From assembly GCA_903870145.1 (NCBI GenBank), contig CAIQBO010000049.1, positions 1 to 64,000 on the forward strand: 64,000 nt of DNA. The letters run 5' to 3'. Position 1 is the first letter of the stretch. Every line of letters begins with the position of its first letter. This stretch comes from an uncultured Burkholderiales bacterium. GTDB taxonomy: Bacteria > Pseudomonadota > Gammaproteobacteria > Burkholderiales > Burkholderiaceae_C. A model generated the notes under the pieces. It was given only the letters and a program-made list of their open reading frames with translations. It did no database searches and was not told where the DNA came from. Below, piece by piece: positions 36,749 through 44,840 of this stretch. Both the position numbers and the translations under genes were made by a program.

Positions 36749-38269
36749 TCAGAAAAAGCCCAGTTTGGACTCGCTGTAGCTGACCAATAGATTTTTGGTT
36801 TGTTGATAATGGTCAAGCATGACCTTATGGGTTTCGCGGCCAATGCCCGATTCTTTGTAACCCCCAAATGCAGCGTGTGCTGGATAAGCGTGATAGCAAT
36901 TGGTCCAGACGCGCCCGGCCTTGATCGCGCGGCCCATGCGGTAGGCCACATTGCCATTGCGACTCCACACACCTGCACCCAAGCCATAGAGGGTGTCATT
37001 GGCAAGTTCCAAGGCTTCAGCTTCTGTTTTGAACGTGGTCACGGCCAGCACGGGGCCAAATATTTCTTCTTGGAAAATTCGCATCTTGTTGTGGCCTTTG
37101 AACAAGGTCGGCTCAACATAGTAGCCACCGCCCAACTCACCACTCAAACTCGCCACATTGCCACCGCACAACACTTCAGCGCCCTCTTGGCGCCCGAGCG
37201 TCAAGTACGCAGAAATTTTGGTCATTTGTTCTTTAGAGGCCTGGGCACCCAACATGGTGTCGGTGTCCAAGGGGTTGCCTTGTTTGATGGCGGCAATCCG
37301 CTCCAAGCAGCGGGCCATGAACTTGTCATAGATCGACTCTTGAATCAAGGCGCGCGATGGGCAGGTGCAAACTTCACCTTGGTTAAAGGCAAACAAGACC
37401 AAGCCTTCAATGGCTTTGTCAAAAAATCCATCGTCTGCATCGGCAATGTCAGCAAAGAAAATGTTGGGTGATTTGCCGCCCAACTCCAGGGTGGCTGGGA
37501 TTAAATTTTGGGCTGCCGCTTGTGCGATCACTTTGCCTGTGGCGGTGGATCCGGTGAAGGCCACCTTGGCAATGCGCTTGCTCGAAGCCAAGGGCATTCC
37601 AGCTTCACGGCCAAAACCATTGACCACATTCAAAACGCCAGGAGGCAACAAATCGGCGATCAATTCGACCAACAGCAAAATAGAAATAGGTGTTGATTCA
37701 GCAGGCTTTAAGACCACGCAATTGCCAGCGCCCAAGGCGGGTGCCAATTTCCATGCCGCCATCAAAATCGGGAAGTTCCAAGGGATGATCTGCGCCACCA
37801 CGCCCAATGGTTCGTGATAGTGGTAAGCCACTGTATCGCCATCAATGTCTGACAAAGCACCTTCTTGGGCTCGCACACAGCCTGCAAAATAGCGGAAATG
37901 GTCCACCGTCAAGGGAATGTCGGCATTCAATGTTTCACGGATTGGTTTGCCGTTGTCCACTGTTTCTGCATAGGCCAGCAATTCCAAATTGGCCTCAATT
38001 CGATCGGCAATTTTGAGCAAAATATTCGAGCGTTCGGTTGGGGATGTTTTGCCCCAGCCACCGGCAGCAGCATGGGCGGCATCCAAGGCCAACTCAATGT
38101 CTTGGGCATCTGAGCGAGCCGCCTGTGTATAGACTTGGCCACTGATCGGCGTGACGACATCAAAGTATTGACCTTTCACGGGCGCTTTCCATTGGCCTCC
38201 AATGAAGTTGTCATAACGCGCTTTGTATTGGACTTTGGCACCGGTGGTGCCAGGGGCTGCATAAATCAA
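36749..38269 (-). CDS. aldehyde dehydrogenase (AcoD/ExaC acetaldehyde dehydrogenase type)
   Basis: 506 residues if translation begins at TTG 38269. I choose this start because AGGAG sits 6 nt upstream, the protein then opens (M)[26 protein letters not shown] as family members do, and a sigma-54 promoter lies within the longer ORF proposed by the track (to 38431). [19 protein letters not shown] is the NAD-binding part, LELGGKSPN holds the general base, and [11 protein letters not shown] the catalytic Cys. Oxidises short-chain aldehydes to acids. Divergent from an AcoR-like activator and followed by a strong terminator. Confidence 0.93.
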   Translation of the reverse strand: MIYAAPGTTGAKVQYKARYDNFIGGQWKAPVKGQYFDVVTPISGQVYTQAARSDAQDIELALDAAHAAAGGWGKTSPTERSNILLKIADRIEANLELLAYAETVDNGKPIRETLNADIPLTVDHFRYFAGCVRAQEGALSDIDGDTVAYHYHEPLGVVAQIIPWNFPILMAAWKLAPALGAGNCVVLKPAESTPISILLLVELIADLLPPGVLNVVNGFGREAGMPLASSKRIAKVAFTGSTATGKVIAQAAAQNLIPATLELGGKSPNIFFADIADADDGFFDKAIEGLVLFAFNQGEVCTCPSRALIQESIYDKFMARCLERIAAIKQGNPLDTDTMLGAQASKEQMTKISAYLTLGRQEGAEVLCGGNVASLSGELGGGYYVEPTLFKGHNKMRIFQEEIFGPVLAVTTFKTEAEALELANDTLYGLGAGVWSRNGNVAYRMGRAIKAGRVWTNCYHAYPAHAAFGGYKESGIGRETHKVMLDHYQQTKNLLVSYSESKLGFF

Positions 38270-38330
38270 GGCTGTCTCCTGAAGGGTTGATGGGCGTGGA
38301 CGTTCAAGGTCCTTGCTCCGGGCTGTGTTT

Positions 38331-38346
38331 TGCAAGCCTTGTGCCA
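38331..38346 (-). promoter_or_regulatory. sigma-54 (-24/-12) promoter for the aldehyde dehydrogenase
   Basis: Minus strand reads TGGCAC-AAGGC-TTGCA, a perfect match to the RpoN consensus TGGCAC-N5-TTGCA. It points toward the aldehyde dehydrogenase with its -12 element about 62 nt before the TTG start. An AcoR-family sigma-54 activator is encoded divergently, which is the expected partner. Confidence 0.9.
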
Positions 38347-38454
38347 AGTTACGCCCTACTTCCCCCAAATCCTGAAAAACCTGCCATGTCTTTGATTTAT
38401 ATCGACTATTGAATCGCACAAAGCGGTTCAAATGCCGTCAATGTGCTTACAGGA

Positions 38455-38479
38455 CTGACACCTGTACGCGCTGTGTCAG
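38455..38479. promoter_or_regulatory. candidate upstream activator site
   Basis: CTGACAC-N11-GTGTCAG, a perfect 7-bp inverted repeat located 109-133 nt upstream of the -24 element, the distance at which enhancer sites for sigma-54 activators normally lie. Presumed to be bound by the Fis-type HTH of the divergent regulator. Confidence 0.55.
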
Positions 38480-38603
38480 CAACACCTGTCACAAATTGGA
38501 ACACTCAGAACAACAAATCAGGCGAGTCCATCGGAGATGCCATCGGCACCGCTAGACTGACATTGACAAAAACAAGCGAGCACACTCGCCAACGGAAGAC
38601 AAC

Positions 38604-40514
38604 ATGCGCGAACATTCACTCATGCCCGCCCCACTGCTGCGACAAGCGCGGCACCTCTTGATCGAAACAGGTCAATGCCAGTCACCTTCGGTGGACGCAG
38701 TGGTCTCACGCTCATGGGGAAGAAGTCTGGCGGCTGGGCTGTCCCCCATCGGCAGAATTTCCTTCACAGACAACTTAAGCGGCATCGAACTTCAAAGAGC
38801 GCGCACCCAAAATCATGATTTGGTCAGCCACTCGCACCCCATCATGGAGTATTTGTTTGAACAAGTTCGACAAAGCCACAGCATGGTGATCTTGTCAGAC
38901 CGCAATGGCGTTTTGATGCACACATTGGGAGACCTTGATTTTTTAAGCAAAGCCGAACGCGTGGCCTTGATGTGTGGCGCCTCTTGGAATGAAAATCAAC
39001 GCGGCACCAATGCCATTGGCACGGCACTGGCCGAGTTTGAAGAGGTGGAAATCAATGGTGCAGAACACTATTTAGAACGCAACGGTTTTCTCACCTGTGC
39101 AGCCGCACCTATCATGTCGGCCACTGGCGAATTGATGGGCATATTGGACATCTCTGGCGACCACAGAAGCCGTCACCCCCATACGCTGGGCCTGGTCTCG
39201 ACCGCAGCCCGCATGATTGAAAACACACTGGTCTTGAGTGCCTGCCAGCATCAAATTATTTTGAAATTGCATGCGCGTGCAGAAGGCATTGGCTCTGTGG
39301 CGCAAGGGGTCTTGGCTTTTTCTGAAGACGGCTGGATGATGGGCGCCAACCGCCGAGCGCTTGAAATATTGGGGCTGCACAAAAGCAGCATCGGCAGCAC
39401 GCAATTGAACCGCTTGTTTGATGTGGAAATTGACCAGCTCCTTGCCCACGCAAGCAAGTGCGCTGGCCGGCCTTTGCAATTGCACACACCTTCGGGTGCG
39501 TCTGTTTTTGGACAGATTCAAACCCATCCTAAATTGTCGATCAAAGTGGCTGCAGCAAGGCCTGCGCCGACGCTGGATGCCTTGGACCGAATGGACACCG
39601 GTGATGCGCGTTGGCGCTTAGCCGCAGAAAAAGCCAGGAAAGTTTCAGGCAAAGACATTCCCCTTTTGTTGCTCGGTGAGTCGGGTGTGGGAAAAGAGCT
39701 TTTTGCCCGCGCTGTTCATGAAACCTCTGCACACAAAACAGGGCCATTTGTGGCCATCAATTGCGCCGCCCTGCCCGAGCATTTGATTGAAGCTGAATTG
39801 TTTGGTTATGCGCCTGGGGCCTTCACCGGCGCCAATAAAAATGGATCTCCTGGGCGTTTGCGGCAAGCCCATGGCGGCACACTTTTTTTAGACGAGATTG
39901 GCGACATGCCTTTGTCAATGCAGACTCGTTTATTGCGCGTGCTGCAAGAGAGAAAGGTCACGCCTTTGGGCTGCGGTGAATCGGTTCCTGTTGATTTTTC
40001 ATTGATTTGCGCCACGCATCAAAACTTGCGCATTGCAGCCGAGAAGAACCACTTTCGAAGCGATCTGTACTACCGCATCAATGGCTTGAGTTTGCAATTA
40101 CCGGCCCTGCGCGAGCGAACTGATTTCAGCGCCCTGACCCACCGTATGCTCCAAGAGTGGGGCGGGCCCATACGCTTGCACATCGAGCCCGAAGTGATGA
40201 AAGCCTTGAGCTTGTACCACTGGCCTGGCAATTTGAGGCAATACAGCAACATGCTGCGCACAGCCGCGGCCATGCTTGATGCGAACGAGGTTTGCATTTC
40301 ATGGGCGCACTTGCCTGACGATTTAGTGCCAGAGTTACAAACCCTCTCCAGTTTGCAAGCGATGCACGCCCAAACGCCTCCGCAAAACCTGCATGAACTC
40401 TCACAAAAAGCCATCCACCAGGCTTTGGAGAATGTGCGCGGCAACGTCTCGGCAGCAGCGCGCCAACTGGGCATCAGCCGGCAAACTTTGTACCGAAAAC
40501 TGCAAGTGCATTGA
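38604..40514 (+). CDS. sigma-54-dependent transcriptional activator (AcoR family)
   Basis: 636 residues. N-terminal sensor region with a GAF-type domain (about 75-215, including NEKRGTNAIGTAL-like NQRGTNAIGTALAE), a PAS-like segment (about 225-320), then the AAA+ domain with Walker A GESGVGKE at 358-365, the sigma-54 contact loop GAFTGA at 405-410 and Walker B TLFLDEIGD. A Fis-type HTH (NVSAAARQLGISRQTLYRKL) ends the protein. GGAAGA precedes the ATG. Position opposite a -24/-12 promoter indicates that it activates the aldehyde dehydrogenase in response to a small ligand. Confidence 0.95.
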   Translation: MREHSLMPAPLLRQARHLLIETGQCQSPSVDAVVSRSWGRSLAAGLSPIGRISFTDNLSGIELQRARTQNHDLVSHSHPIMEYLFEQVRQSHSMVILSDRNGVLMHTLGDLDFLSKAERVALMCGASWNENQRGTNAIGTALAEFEEVEINGAEHYLERNGFLTCAAAPIMSATGELMGILDISGDHRSRHPHTLGLVSTAARMIENTLVLSACQHQIILKLHARAEGIGSVAQGVLAFSEDGWMMGANRRALEILGLHKSSIGSTQLNRLFDVEIDQLLAHASKCAGRPLQLHTPSGASVFGQIQTHPKLSIKVAAARPAPTLDALDRMDTGDARWRLAAEKARKVSGKDIPLLLLGESGVGKELFARAVHETSAHKTGPFVAINCAALPEHLIEAELFGYAPGAFTGANKNGSPGRLRQAHGGTLFLDEIGDMPLSMQTRLLRVLQERKVTPLGCGESVPVDFSLICATHQNLRIAAEKNHFRSDLYYRINGLSLQLPALRERTDFSALTHRMLQEWGGPIRLHIEPEVMKALSLYHWPGNLRQYSNMLRTAAAMLDANEVCISWAHLPDDLVPELQTLSSLQAMHAQTPPQNLHELSQKAIHQALENVRGNVSAAARQLGISRQTLYRKLQVH

Positions 40515-40562
40515 TCCAAACGCCGGTCTGCGTCAAAATAGCCGGTGTAGAAAGCTTTTTTC

Positions 40563-41057
40563 ATGCACAACGACATTCACGATCTGCGCCAAATTTTAAA
40601 GTCAGTCAAGACCATTGCGGTGGTCGGTTTGTCTGCGCAGTGGAACCGGCCGAGTTTTTTTGCAGCCAAATACATGCAAGCGCATGGCTACACCATCATT
40701 CCCGTCAACCCCCGCTACGCAGCTGGGCAAGGGCCTGACACTGCGCAAGCTCAACATATCTTGGGCGAGACTTGCTATGCCAGTTTGTTAGACATTCCAC
40801 AACAAGTTGATCTGGTGGATGTCTTTCGGCGCACTGAAGATGTGCTGCCCATTGCCGAGCAAGCCCTCCAAATCGGTGCGAAATGCCTTTGGCAGCAGCT
40901 CGGCGTTGAAAACCACGAAGCAGATCAACTTTTTCGAAATGCTGGCCGTTCTTCGGTCACCAACCGCTGCGTCAAAATTGAGCATGCGCGCATTTTCGGA
41001 GGCCTGCAGTGGGTGGGCGTGAACACCGGCATGATCTCAGCCAAACGGCCTGTCTAA
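40563..41057 (+). CDS. CoA-binding domain protein (YccU-like)
   Basis: 164 residues. A single Rossmann-type CoA-binding domain: KTIAVVGLSAQWNRPSFFAAKYMQAHGYTIIPVNPRY, VDLVDVFRRTEDVLPIAEQALQIGAKCLWQQLGV and NRCVKIEH near the C-terminus. This resembles the CoA-binding domain of succinyl-CoA synthetase alpha without the rest. Molecular role unknown. It lies 48 nt after the regulator gene and 14 nt before the sulfhydrylase gene. Confidence 0.87.
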   Translation: MHNDIHDLRQILKSVKTIAVVGLSAQWNRPSFFAAKYMQAHGYTIIPVNPRYAAGQGPDTAQAQHILGETCYASLLDIPQQVDLVDVFRRTEDVLPIAEQALQIGAKCLWQQLGVENHEADQLFRNAGRSSVTNRCVKIEHARIFGGLQWVGVNTGMISAKRPV

Positions 41058-41071
41058 TCCAACACAACCCT

Positions 41072-42355
41072 ATGTCCGATCACCGCTTTCGACCTGAAAC
41101 ATTGGCCATCCATGCAGGCCAAATTCCCGATGCCGCCACAGGCGCGCGGGCCCTGCCTATTTACCAAACCACCAGCTTTGTGTTTGACAGCGCAGAGCAC
41201 GCTGCAGCGCTGTTTAACCTGCAAACCTTTGGCAATGTTTATTCACGCTTGAGCAACCCCACCGTGGCGGCTTTGGAAGAGCGCGTGGCGGCCTTGGAAG
41301 GCGGCCGCGCTGCGGTGGCCTCTGCCTCGGGCATGGCTGCCGAAGCCATGGCTTTGATGACCATATTGCAAGCCGGAGACCATGTGGTGGCAGCCGGCAC
41401 TTTGTATGGCGGATCGGTCACACTCTTGGCAGTCAGCCTGGCCAAGTTTGGCATTCAAACCACCTTTGTCGATGCACAACGGCCGGAGGCCTTTGCAGCC
41501 GCCATCAAGCCCAACACCCGTGCTGTCTTTGCCGAGAGTTTGGGCAACCCCAGCATGCTGGTGCTGGACATTGCTGCAGTGGCCCAAGTGGCCCACGCGC
41601 ATGGGCTGCCCTTGATCATCGACAACACGGTGCCCAGCCCCATGCTGTGCAACCCGATTGCTTTTGGCGCCGATGTGGTGGTGCACTCGGCCACCAAATA
41701 CTTGGCAGGCCACGGCACAACCTTGGGCGGCGTGGTGGTTGAAAGTGGCAAATTTCCATGGGACAACGGGAAATTTCCAGGCATGACCGAGCCCTCCGAT
41801 GGTTACCACGGTGTGCGGTTTTACGAAACCTTTGGTGATTTTGGTTTCACCATGCGTTGCCGCATGGAGTGCTTGCGCGTGTTTGGCGCAGCCTTAAGCC
41901 CGATGAGCGCATGGCAAATATTGCAGGGCGTTGAAACCCTGCCCTTGCGCATGGAGCGGCATTGCAGCAACGCGCTGCAGGTAGCGAAATTTTTGCAACA
42001 TGACCCGCGCGCAGCTTGGGTCAACTACCCGGGCTTGCCAGACCACCCCCAGCACGCCTTGATGCAAAAACAAATGCGAGGTGCTTCGGGCTTGCTGGCC
42101 TTTGGCGTCAAAGGTGGCCTCGCACAAGGCATCAAGTTCATTGAAGCGGCCAAGTTCATGAGCCACTTGGTCAACATTGGTGATACCCGAACATTGATCA
42201 GTCACCCTGCCAGCACCACACACCGCCAGCTCAATGACGAGCAGCAATTGGCCGCAGGCGTAGGGCCTGACATGATTCGAATTTCAGTGGGCCTGGAGCA
42301 CATTGATGATATTTTGTGGGACATTGACCAAGCTTTGAATGCCGCAAGTGCGTAA
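41072..42355 (+). CDS. O-acetyl/O-succinylhomoserine sulfhydrylase (PLP-dependent)
   Basis: 427 residues from the ATG at 41072 (MSDHRFRPETLAIHAGQ); the track start lies inside the preceding gene. Cys/Met metabolism PLP-enzyme marks: YSRLSNPTVAALEERVAALEGG, ASGMAAEAMALM, IDNTVPSPMLCNPI, and the PLP lysine in HSATKYLAGHGTTLGG. SHLVNIGDTRTLISHPASTTH is the C-terminal signature. Its length and the FPWDNGKFPGMTEPSDGYHG insertion fit O-acetylhomoserine sulfhydrylase (MetY), which makes homocysteine from sulfide. The CoA-binding gene upstream is cotranscribed by position. Confidence 0.92.
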   Translation: MSDHRFRPETLAIHAGQIPDAATGARALPIYQTTSFVFDSAEHAAALFNLQTFGNVYSRLSNPTVAALEERVAALEGGRAAVASASGMAAEAMALMTILQAGDHVVAAGTLYGGSVTLLAVSLAKFGIQTTFVDAQRPEAFAAAIKPNTRAVFAESLGNPSMLVLDIAAVAQVAHAHGLPLIIDNTVPSPMLCNPIAFGADVVVHSATKYLAGHGTTLGGVVVESGKFPWDNGKFPGMTEPSDGYHGVRFYETFGDFGFTMRCRMECLRVFGAALSPMSAWQILQGVETLPLRMERHCSNALQVAKFLQHDPRAAWVNYPGLPDHPQHALMQKQMRGASGLLAFGVKGGLAQGIKFIEAAKFMSHLVNIGDTRTLISHPASTTHRQLNDEQQLAAGVGPDMIRISVGLEHIDDILWDIDQALNAASA

Positions 42356-42379
42356 CAAACCCATGCAAAAAATTTCAAC

Positions 42380-44029
42380 ATGAGCACTATTTTTGATCAA
42401 GGTTTAGAAAAGAATCAAGCCAACTTCACCGCCTTGTCGCCCATCAGTTTTCTAGAGCGCAGCGCCGAAGTTTTTGGTGACTTGCCAGCTGTTATTCATG
42501 GGCAAAGACGTTACAACTGGGCCCAAACGCGTGAGCGTTCAGCACGCTTGGCTGCGGCCTTGAAAGCCCACGGCATTGTCAGAGGCAGCACCGTCAGTGC
42601 CATGCTGCCCAACACCCCTGAGATGGTTGAAGCCCACTATGCGGTGCCGGCTCTGAATGCCGTGTTAAACACATTGAACACCCGCCTGGATGCGGCCTTG
42701 ATTGCTTGGCAATTGCACCACTGCGAATCGCAAGTGCTGTTAACCGACCGCGAGTTTTCACCCGTGATGTCGCAAGCTTTGCAGCTGCTCAAGACCGAGC
42801 ACGGCAGAGAAATTTTGGTCATTGATGTGTGCGACAGCCAATACAGCGGGCCAGGAGAGCGCTTGGGCGCGCATGAATACGAGGCTTGGCTCTCGGCGCA
42901 CGAACCCTTGTCACATCTGCCTGGCCCGCGCGACGAATGGGATGCCATCGCTGTAAGCTACACCAGTGGCACCACAGGCGACCCCAAAGGTGTGGTGACC
43001 CACCACCGAGGTGCCTACTTGAACGCCGTGAGCAATGCTGCCACATGGACCATGCCCCACTTCCCCAAGTACTTGTGGACTTTGCCCATGTTCCATTGCA
43101 ACGGCTGGTGCTTTCCTTGGACAGTGGCCATGCTGGCTGGCACGCATGTTTGCTTGCGCAAAGTCGAGGCCCAAGCCATCTTGGACGCGATGCGCGAGCA
43201 CGGAGTGGACCACTACTGCGCAGCCCCCATCGTGCACGGTCAAATCTACAATGCACCGGCGCCAATGCGAGAAGGCATCCATCAACAAGTACGTGGCATG
43301 GTCGCCGGCGCTGCCCCGCCTGCAGCCATGATCGAAGGCATGGCCAAAATTGGTTTTGACATCACCCATGTGTACGGCCTGACCGAGGTCTATGGGCCTG
43401 CCAGCGTGGCCGTCAAGCGCGATGCTTGGGCACACGAAAGTTTGTCTGAACAAACCCGCTTGAACGGACGCCAAGGCGTGCGCTACCCGCTGCAAGAAGG
43501 CATGACCGTGCTCGACCCCGAAACCATGGCCGAATGCCCAGCCGATGGCGTGAGCATGGGCGAGATCGTGTTCAGAGGCAATATTGTCATGAAGGGGTAT
43601 TTGAAAAACCCAAAAGCCACACGCGAGGCCTTTGCCGGCGGCTGGTTTCACACCGGTGATTTAGCCGTGATGGAAGCAGACCGTTACGTCAAGATCAAAG
43701 ACCGCAGCAAAGACATCATCATCTCGGGCGGAGAAAATATCAGCTCCCTGGAAGTGGAAGACGCGCTGTACCGCCACCCTGGCGTGATGGCCTGTGCGGT
43801 GGTGGCCAAACCCGACCCCAAGTGGGGCGAGACACCCTTGGCCTTTGTAGAAGTCAAGGAGGGTGCTGCTTTGACGCAAGCTGAATTGATCGCGCATTGC
43901 AAAACGCTATTGGCCAGTTACAAAGTGCCCAAAGAAATTCGTTTTGAAGAAATTCCAAAAACATCCACTGGAAAAATCCAAAAATTTCAGTTGCGTGAAC
44001 GCGCCAAAATTGCACCGCCTAATCCCTAA
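42380..44029 (+). CDS. AMP-dependent acyl-CoA synthetase
   Basis: 549 residues. AMP-binding motif YTSGTTGDPKGVVTHHRGAY near residue 195, VYGLTEVYGPA near 330, GWFHTGDLAVME near 420, KDRSKDIIISGGENISSLEVED and the catalytic lysine in PKTSTGKIQKF near the C-terminus. This architecture belongs to medium-chain/AlkK-type and DMSP-lyase-group ligases that convert a free carboxylic acid to its CoA thioester. It is followed 10 nt later by the enoyl-CoA hydratase-like gene. Confidence 0.92.
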   Translation: MSTIFDQGLEKNQANFTALSPISFLERSAEVFGDLPAVIHGQRRYNWAQTRERSARLAAALKAHGIVRGSTVSAMLPNTPEMVEAHYAVPALNAVLNTLNTRLDAALIAWQLHHCESQVLLTDREFSPVMSQALQLLKTEHGREILVIDVCDSQYSGPGERLGAHEYEAWLSAHEPLSHLPGPRDEWDAIAVSYTSGTTGDPKGVVTHHRGAYLNAVSNAATWTMPHFPKYLWTLPMFHCNGWCFPWTVAMLAGTHVCLRKVEAQAILDAMREHGVDHYCAAPIVHGQIYNAPAPMREGIHQQVRGMVAGAAPPAAMIEGMAKIGFDITHVYGLTEVYGPASVAVKRDAWAHESLSEQTRLNGRQGVRYPLQEGMTVLDPETMAECPADGVSMGEIVFRGNIVMKGYLKNPKATREAFAGGWFHTGDLAVMEADRYVKIKDRSKDIIISGGENISSLEVEDALYRHPGVMACAVVAKPDPKWGETPLAFVEVKEGAALTQAELIAHCKTLLASYKVPKEIRFEEIPKTSTGKIQKFQLRERAKIAPPNP

Positions 44030-44039
44030 GGAAATTGCC

Positions 44040-44822
44040 ATGACCACTCCAGAATCTCCCCTGCTCTTGCGCACAGACGATGCCCGCGGCGTCACCACCT
44101 TGACCTTGAACCGCCCCACGGCCTTCAACTCTCTGAGCGAAGCACTGCTGACCAATTTGCAAAATGAGCTCGATGCCTTGGCCCAAAGCCCCACGCTTCG
44201 CGTGCTGGTGATTGCTGCAGCTGGCAAAGCATTTTGTGCGGGTCACGATTTGCGCGAAATGCGCGCAGAGCCATCCATGGCCTATTACCAAAAACTTTTT
44301 GCCCAATGCGGCCGCATGATGATGAGCTTGCAAAAACTGCAAGTGCCCGTGATCGCCAAGGTTCAAGGCATCGCCACTGCAGCAGGCTGCCAATTGGTGG
44401 CGCAATGCGATTTGGCAGTGGCCTCGTCAGAGGCTCGCTTTGCCGTCAGCGGTGTGAACCTGGGTTTGTTTTGCTCAACGCCCAGTGTGGCTTTGTCGCG
44501 TAATGTGTCACGCAAAGCCGCCTTTGAAATGCTGGCCACCGGTGATTTTTTGAGTGCGCAAGAAGCTTTGGCACAGGGCTTGATCAATAAAATTGCTGCA
44601 CCTGATCAGCTCGATGCCACCCTTGAAACCATGGTGGAAAGAATTTTGGCCAAACCTCAAGTGGCCTTGGCCATGGGCAAAGAATTGTTTTACCGGCAAC
44701 TGGAAACCGGCATTGAAAACGCCTATGAAGTGGCCACCCAAACCATGGCTTGCAACATGATGGACGCCTCTGCGCTTGAAGGTGTTCAAGCTTTCATTGA
44801 CAAAAGAAAACCCAACTGGTGA
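44040..44822 (+). CDS. enoyl-CoA hydratase/isomerase family protein (ECHDC3-like)
   Basis: 260 residues from ATG 44040 (AAGGA 7 nt upstream); the track start lies inside the ligase gene. Crotonase fold: TLNRPTAFNSLSEALL, the CoA/oxyanion segment KAFCAGHDLREM and GIATAAGCQLVAQCDLAVASSEARFAVSGVNLG. By alignment with rat hydratase, the first catalytic Glu is Gly here (FAVSG versus FAQPE) while the second is kept (AAFEMLATG), so classical hydration may not occur. Pairs with the acyl-CoA synthetase in a short operon. Convergent with the ALDH7 gene after 18 nt. Confidence 0.88.
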   Translation: MTTPESPLLLRTDDARGVTTLTLNRPTAFNSLSEALLTNLQNELDALAQSPTLRVLVIAAAGKAFCAGHDLREMRAEPSMAYYQKLFAQCGRMMMSLQKLQVPVIAKVQGIATAAGCQLVAQCDLAVASSEARFAVSGVNLGLFCSTPSVALSRNVSRKAAFEMLATGDFLSAQEALAQGLINKIAAPDQLDATLETMVERILAKPQVALAMGKELFYRQLETGIENAYEVATQTMACNMMDASALEGVQAFIDKRKPNW

Positions 44823-44840
44823 GCTCTTGCCAATTGATTT

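Larger units (their letters stand above)
38270..38603. other. 334-nt divergent regulatory region (aldehyde dehydrogenase / AcoR-like regulator)
   Basis: No gene. It contains the -24/-12 promoter at 38331-38346 and a 7-bp inverted repeat at 38455-38479, both listed separately. The ORF-track extension of the dehydrogenase through 38431 is non-coding in my reading. The promoter of the regulator gene itself, near 38540-38590, is not recognisable by eye. Confidence 0.75.

Noticed and set aside
38270-38431. N-terminal extension of the aldehyde dehydrogenase in the ORF track
   Set aside because: It contains a perfect sigma-54 promoter, lacks a ribosome site at its start, and the family begins at the IYAAPG segment right after TTG 38269 with a strong AGGAG.
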